7,931 nt of DNA from Candidatus Latescibacterota bacterium (GTDB lineage: Bacteria > Latescibacterota > 4484-107). Within the stretch, counting starts at the first letter, position 1. Each line of letters begins with the position of its first letter. The notes below the pieces were generated by a model. It made no database searches. It was not told the DNA's origin and saw only the letters and a list, made by a program, of their open reading frames with translations. Below, piece by piece: positions 5,350-7,931 of the stretch. Location: NCBI GenBank assembly GCA_030613045.1, contig JAUWMS010000093.1:1-7931 (forward strand), written 5' to 3'. The translations under genes and the position numbers were made by a program.

Positions 5350-5562
5350 CTACGTGAGGGAAAACGTGGCCATACGCCAGCGCATCAGGTTTGAGACGTA
5401 CACGAGTTTGACATCCCCGACGCGTCTGGACAGGCGCTGCGCCTTCCACCGGGCAAACCGCCAGCCCATCCAATAAGGAAGCAGCTTTTCCTTAAAATGA
5501 CCTGCCTCATCGGTATAGGTGAGGTGAAACTGCCTGAGAGAACGCTGTGCAAGTGTATTCAT
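5350..5562 (-). CDS. Small basic hypothetical protein (70 aa)
   Basis: Not recognised. The ORF has its own good start signal: AAAGGA (plus-strand 5572-5577) nine bases before the ATG. The product is rich in Arg, Lys and Trp (GWRFARWKAQRLSRR near the middle), with no signal peptide or membrane segment. Its basic, aromatic composition would suit nucleic-acid or acidic-partner binding, but that is only composition. It converges with the glycosyltransferase: the two stop codons are 15 bases apart with no obvious bidirectional terminator. The + strand opposite has no competing gene-like frame. It may be a real lineage-specific gene or the coding part of a repeat. Confidence 0.5.
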   Translation of the reverse strand: MNTLAQRSLRQFHLTYTDEAGHFKEKLLPYWMGWRFARWKAQRLSRRVGDVKLVYVSNLMRWRMATFSLT

Positions 5563-5815
5563 AAGTCCGGTTCCTTTCGTGGAGAATACGATTTTGCTCT
5601 CTTATCGTCCTCCTATGCGTTTTCTTTAGCGAAAAAGTGAAAAAACTTTTGCCGTGAACTCCGCTTTGCTCCGTTCAAGCTTGGGGGAGAGAGGAAATCT
5701 CCGAGCCGGGCGCGGTAGGGAATTTTGCATTTTTCATTTTTTTCAATGGCGTCTTCGTGCCTTTGTGGCGAAATGGGAAAAAACTCGAAGACATCAAACA
5801 GGAGGTCCCCATCCT
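5563..5815. other. Non-coding gap before the ABC exporter operon
   Basis: It holds divergent starts: the small - strand ORF at the left and the ABC genes at the right. A weak AT hairpin (AAAAGT 5633-5638 / ACTTTT 5645-5650) and T- and A-rich runs are seen, but no convincing -35/-10 pair on either strand. The part near 5745-5775 (GGCGTCTTCGTGCCTTTGTG and on) resembles a common intergenic filler repeat of MAGs, from memory only. Confidence 0.4.
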
Positions 5816-5818
5816 ATG
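5800..5818 (+). promoter_or_regulatory. Ribosome binding site deciding the ABC ATPase start
   Basis: AGGAGGT at 5800-5806 lies nine bases before ATG 5816. The frame is open further upstream to 5654, but those 54 codons lack family similarity and have no such site. Confidence 0.75.
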
Positions 5819-6724
5819 ATAAGCATCCTCTCTCTGCAACACATCACCAAACAATTCGACGGCGTAGTTGCTGTGGATGATCTTTCATTGGAGATTACCG
5901 AAGGAAGCATGTACGGCCTCTTAGGCCCCAACGGAGCGGGCAAGACCACCACCATCCGTATGATCATGAATATCATCGTGCCCGACTGCGGACGCATCGA
6001 GTTGTTCGGAGAACCCTTTCAGGAGGCCCTGAAGGATCGCATCGGGTACCTGCCGGAGGAACGGGGACTCTATGGCAAGATGAAAATCACCGATCTGTTG
6101 ATCTTCCTCGCGGAGATCAAGGGCGTACCGAAGCGCGAGGCGGCGTCCCGTTCGGATGCATGGTTGGAACGTTTAGACCTATCCGAATGGCGGGACAAAC
6201 CCGTCGAGAGCCTTTCCAAGGGGATGCAGCAGAAACTTCAGTTCATCGCCACCGTGCTCCACGATCCCGAATTGATCATCCTGGATGAGCCGTTTGCGGG
6301 ACTCGATCCGGTCAACACCAACCTGCTCAAGGACATCATGCTCGACCTCAGGCAAAAGGGGCGCACGATCATCTTCTCCACGCACCGGATGGAACAGGTG
6401 GAGAAACTCTGCGAGCGCATCTGTCTGATCAATAAGGGCCAGCAGGTTCTGGAGGGCGATCTATCCGAGATCAAGCGGAGCGCCGGACGGAATACGGTGA
6501 GGATGGCGTTCGATGGAGACGATGCTTTTTTGAACGATTCCCGTCTCATTCAGAGTAAGGATTCCTACGGAAATTACGTGGAGGTGCATCTTCGGGACGG
6601 CGCCGATCCCCAGGACCTGCTCCGATCCGCGCTTCAACACGCGGCGGTCACGCGCTTCGAGATCACGGAGCCGTCTCTGAACGAGATCTTCATCGAGGTC
6701 GTGGGAGGGAAAAACGATGAATAA
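5816..6724 (+). CDS. ABC transporter ATP-binding protein, NatA-like (302 aa)
   Basis: Energises the partner permease encoded directly downstream by ATP hydrolysis at the cytoplasmic face. Motifs in order: aromatic A-loop region F14; Walker A GPNGAGKT (37-44, K43); Q-loop region IGYLPEERGLYGKM (76-89), where Glu replaces Gln, as in many NatA-type members; signature LSKGMQQK (133-140); Walker B LIILDEP (153-159, catalytic E158); D-loop AGLDP (161-165); H-loop H190 in FSTHRME. All ATPase residues are present. A C-terminal extension (about 225-295) ends with ITEPSLNEIFIEVVG, the usual tail of this subgroup (NatA/DrrA-like with DUF4162-type tail). Four bases of its 3' end overlap the permease start (ATG 6717 inside GATGAA), so the two are translationally coupled. 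The exported substrate is not readable: sodium, a lipid or a peptide antibiotic are all possible. Confidence 0.9.
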   Translation: MISILSLQHITKQFDGVVAVDDLSLEITEGSMYGLLGPNGAGKTTTIRMIMNIIVPDCGRIELFGEPFQEALKDRIGYLPEERGLYGKMKITDLLIFLAEIKGVPKREAASRSDAWLERLDLSEWRDKPVESLSKGMQQKLQFIATVLHDPELIILDEPFAGLDPVNTNLLKDIMLDLRQKGRTIIFSTHRMEQVEKLCERICLINKGQQVLEGDLSEIKRSAGRNTVRMAFDGDDAFLNDSRLIQSKDSYGNYVEVHLRDGADPQDLLRSALQHAAVTRFEITEPSLNEIFIEVVGGKNDE

Positions 6725-7931
6725 GATGCTCAAGGTGATCCAGCGGGAATACGTGGAAGCCACCCGAAAGAAGGGCTTCCTCATCGCAACCCTCCTCGGC
6801 CCGATCGCGATGGCAGGGATCATCCTGATTCCGGTGCTGCTTTCCGACGTGAGCTCGGAGCGTCAGCAACGGATCGCGGTGATGGACGAAACCGGGGAAA
6901 TCTACGAAAAATTGGTCGCCTCTCTCCGGGACACCCTGAGCGAGGGCCAGCCGAAGTACGTGCTTTCCCTCGCACAAGCGGACGAGATCAAAACCGACCT
7001 GGCGCGGAAAATCCACCAGGACGCCCTCGACGCGTACGTAGTCATCGGAAAGCACATCTTCGCCGACGGAACCTCCGAGTATCACGCGAAGAACGTCAGC
7101 AATCTATCCGGGATCATGCGCATCCGGGGCGCGCTGAACGCCGTTGTGGTGGAAGAACGACTGACTCGGGAGGGATTGGATCCCCGGGAGGTCCATCGCC
7201 TCACCCGGCGGATCTCGATGAAGACGATCAAGGTGACCAAAGGAGCGGAGCGGGAGACCGGTTTTATGGGGGATTACATGGGAGGACTTGTCTTCATGAT
7301 GGTGCTGTATATGACCATCCTCCTGTACGGAGTGGCCGTGATGCGCGGCGTGCTTCAGGAGAAATCGTCCCGCATCGTGGAGGTGCTGCTCTCCTCGATG
7401 AGTCCCTTCCAACTGATGGTCGGCAAGCTCGTCGGGTTGGCGGCCGTGGGCCTCACGCAGATCGCGGTCTGGATCATAGCGGCGTCCTTTCTCTCCTCCC
7501 ACGCCTCCCAATGGCTGCACAGGGATATCCCCCATATCGTGTCTTCGACGTCATTGGCGTTCTTCGCTGTCTTCTTTTTCTTAGGATACGCGCTCTATGC
7601 TACGCTGTTCGCGGCCGTAGGAGCCATGTGCAACTCCGAACAGGATGCCCAGCAGTTCCAATTCCTGATCATCCTTCCCCTGATCATACCCATCCTGGCC
7701 AATATGTACATCACCCAGAATCCCGACAGTTCCATATCCATCGCCCTCTCCCTCATCCCCTTGTTCGCGCCCATGGTGATGTTCATCCGCATCCACATCC
7801 TGACGCCGCCCGCCTGGCAGATCGGGGCCTCCATCGGGCTGCTTGTGGTCACGATTGGGCTGACCGTGCTGCTCGCCGCCAGAATCTTTCGCGTGGGCAT
7901 GTTGATGTATGGCAAACGCGCGTCCCTAACC
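6717..7931 (+). CDS. ABC-2 type permease, NatB-like (405 codons, 3' end outside the window)
   Basis: Membrane half of the exporter, coupled to the ATPase gene by an 8-base overlap (6717-6724). The frame is open to the last base. N-terminal helix about 21-42 (FLIATLLGPIAMAGIILIPV), then a large outside domain (about 45-180) with IAVMDETG, a pattern common to NatB-type permeases. Then MGDYMGGLVFMMVLYMTILL (184-202) and the conserved VLQEKSSRIVEVLLSSMSP (212-230), the cytoplasmic helix that contacts the ATPase. Further hydrophobic stretches: about 236-260, 278-303, 316-332, 341-357 and 367-390. It ends MLMYGKRASLT; relatives usually stop 10-20 residues after YGKR, so little is missing. The subfamily is known from sodium export in Bacillus, but related pairs move other compounds. 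No defect seen. Confidence 0.9.
   Translation, partial: MNKMLKVIQREYVEATRKKGFLIATLLGPIAMAGIILIPVLLSDVSSERQQRIAVMDETGEIYEKLVASLRDTLSEGQPKYVLSLAQADEIKTDLARKIHQDALDAYVVIGKHIFADGTSEYHAKNVSNLSGIMRIRGALNAVVVEERLTREGLDPREVHRLTRRISMKTIKVTKGAERETGFMGDYMGGLVFMMVLYMTILLYGVAVMRGVLQEKSSRIVEVLLSSMSPFQLMVGKLVGLAAVGLTQIAVWIIAASFLSSHASQWLHRDIPHIVSSTSLAFFAVFFFLGYALYATLFAAVGAMCNSEQDAQQFQFLIILPLIIPILANMYITQNPDSSISIALSLIPLFAPMVMFIRIHILTPPAWQIGASIGLLVVTIGLTVLLAARIFRVGMLMYGKRASLT

Noticed and set aside
5654..5815. 54-codon N-terminal extension of the ABC ATPase
   Set aside because: No similarity to ABC ATPases, and AGGAGGT correctly placed before ATG 5816 fixes the start.
6717..7931. Truncated or broken permease
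   Set aside because: The frame is open to the window edge and all expected segments are present; it is only cut by the window end.

Overview
The window looks like a piece of a Gram-negative, probably uncultured environmental bacterium. It carries an LPP20-type envelope protein, a surface-glycan glycosyltransferase, a NatAB-type ABC exporter and the N-terminal part of a secreted-type beta-helix protein. The phylum cannot be fixed from the sequence; moderate GC, long repeat-filled intergenic DNA and beta-helix proteins would fit several MAG-only lineages. No rRNA, tRNA or CRISPR array is visible.

Layout: (1) 2-736, 5'-incomplete fragment of a right-handed parallel beta-helix protein, + strand, cut by an insertion sequence. 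(2) 733-2277, an AT-rich insertion sequence of the IS701 type with 21-bp terminal inverted repeats (one mismatch) and one DDE transposase gene. Its last 57 codons are displaced into the +1 frame at an A8 tract. A strong promoter lies just inside the left end, and a perfect 10-bp inverted repeat brackets the ribosome binding site. (3) 2296-3858, an exported LPP20-like protein with a TPR-like tail, whose reading frame is broken by one in-frame TAG at codon 39. (4) 3859-4308, 450 bases of non-coding DNA packed with hairpins, a 7 x 7-bp tandem array and a C-rich tract. (5) 4309-5334, a GT2 glycosyltransferase. (6) 5350-5562, a small basic ORF on the - strand, convergent with it. (7) 5563-5815, non-coding. 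(8) 5816-7931, an ATPase-permease pair with an 8-base overlap, the permease running off the window just before its expected end.

The genes do not form one pathway. The GT2 and the LPP20 protein both point to cell-envelope work, and the ABC pair is a self-contained exporter operon. The most informative part is the insertion sequence. Its promoter starts transcription inside the left arm of the hairpin that brackets the transposase start. Transcripts from its own promoter should therefore escape the hairpin, while read-through transcripts from the interrupted gene should fold and be poorly translated. That is the logic known from IS10 and IS50, here in a different family. The two flanks of the element do not belong to one gene, so it marks either a rearrangement or an assembly join.
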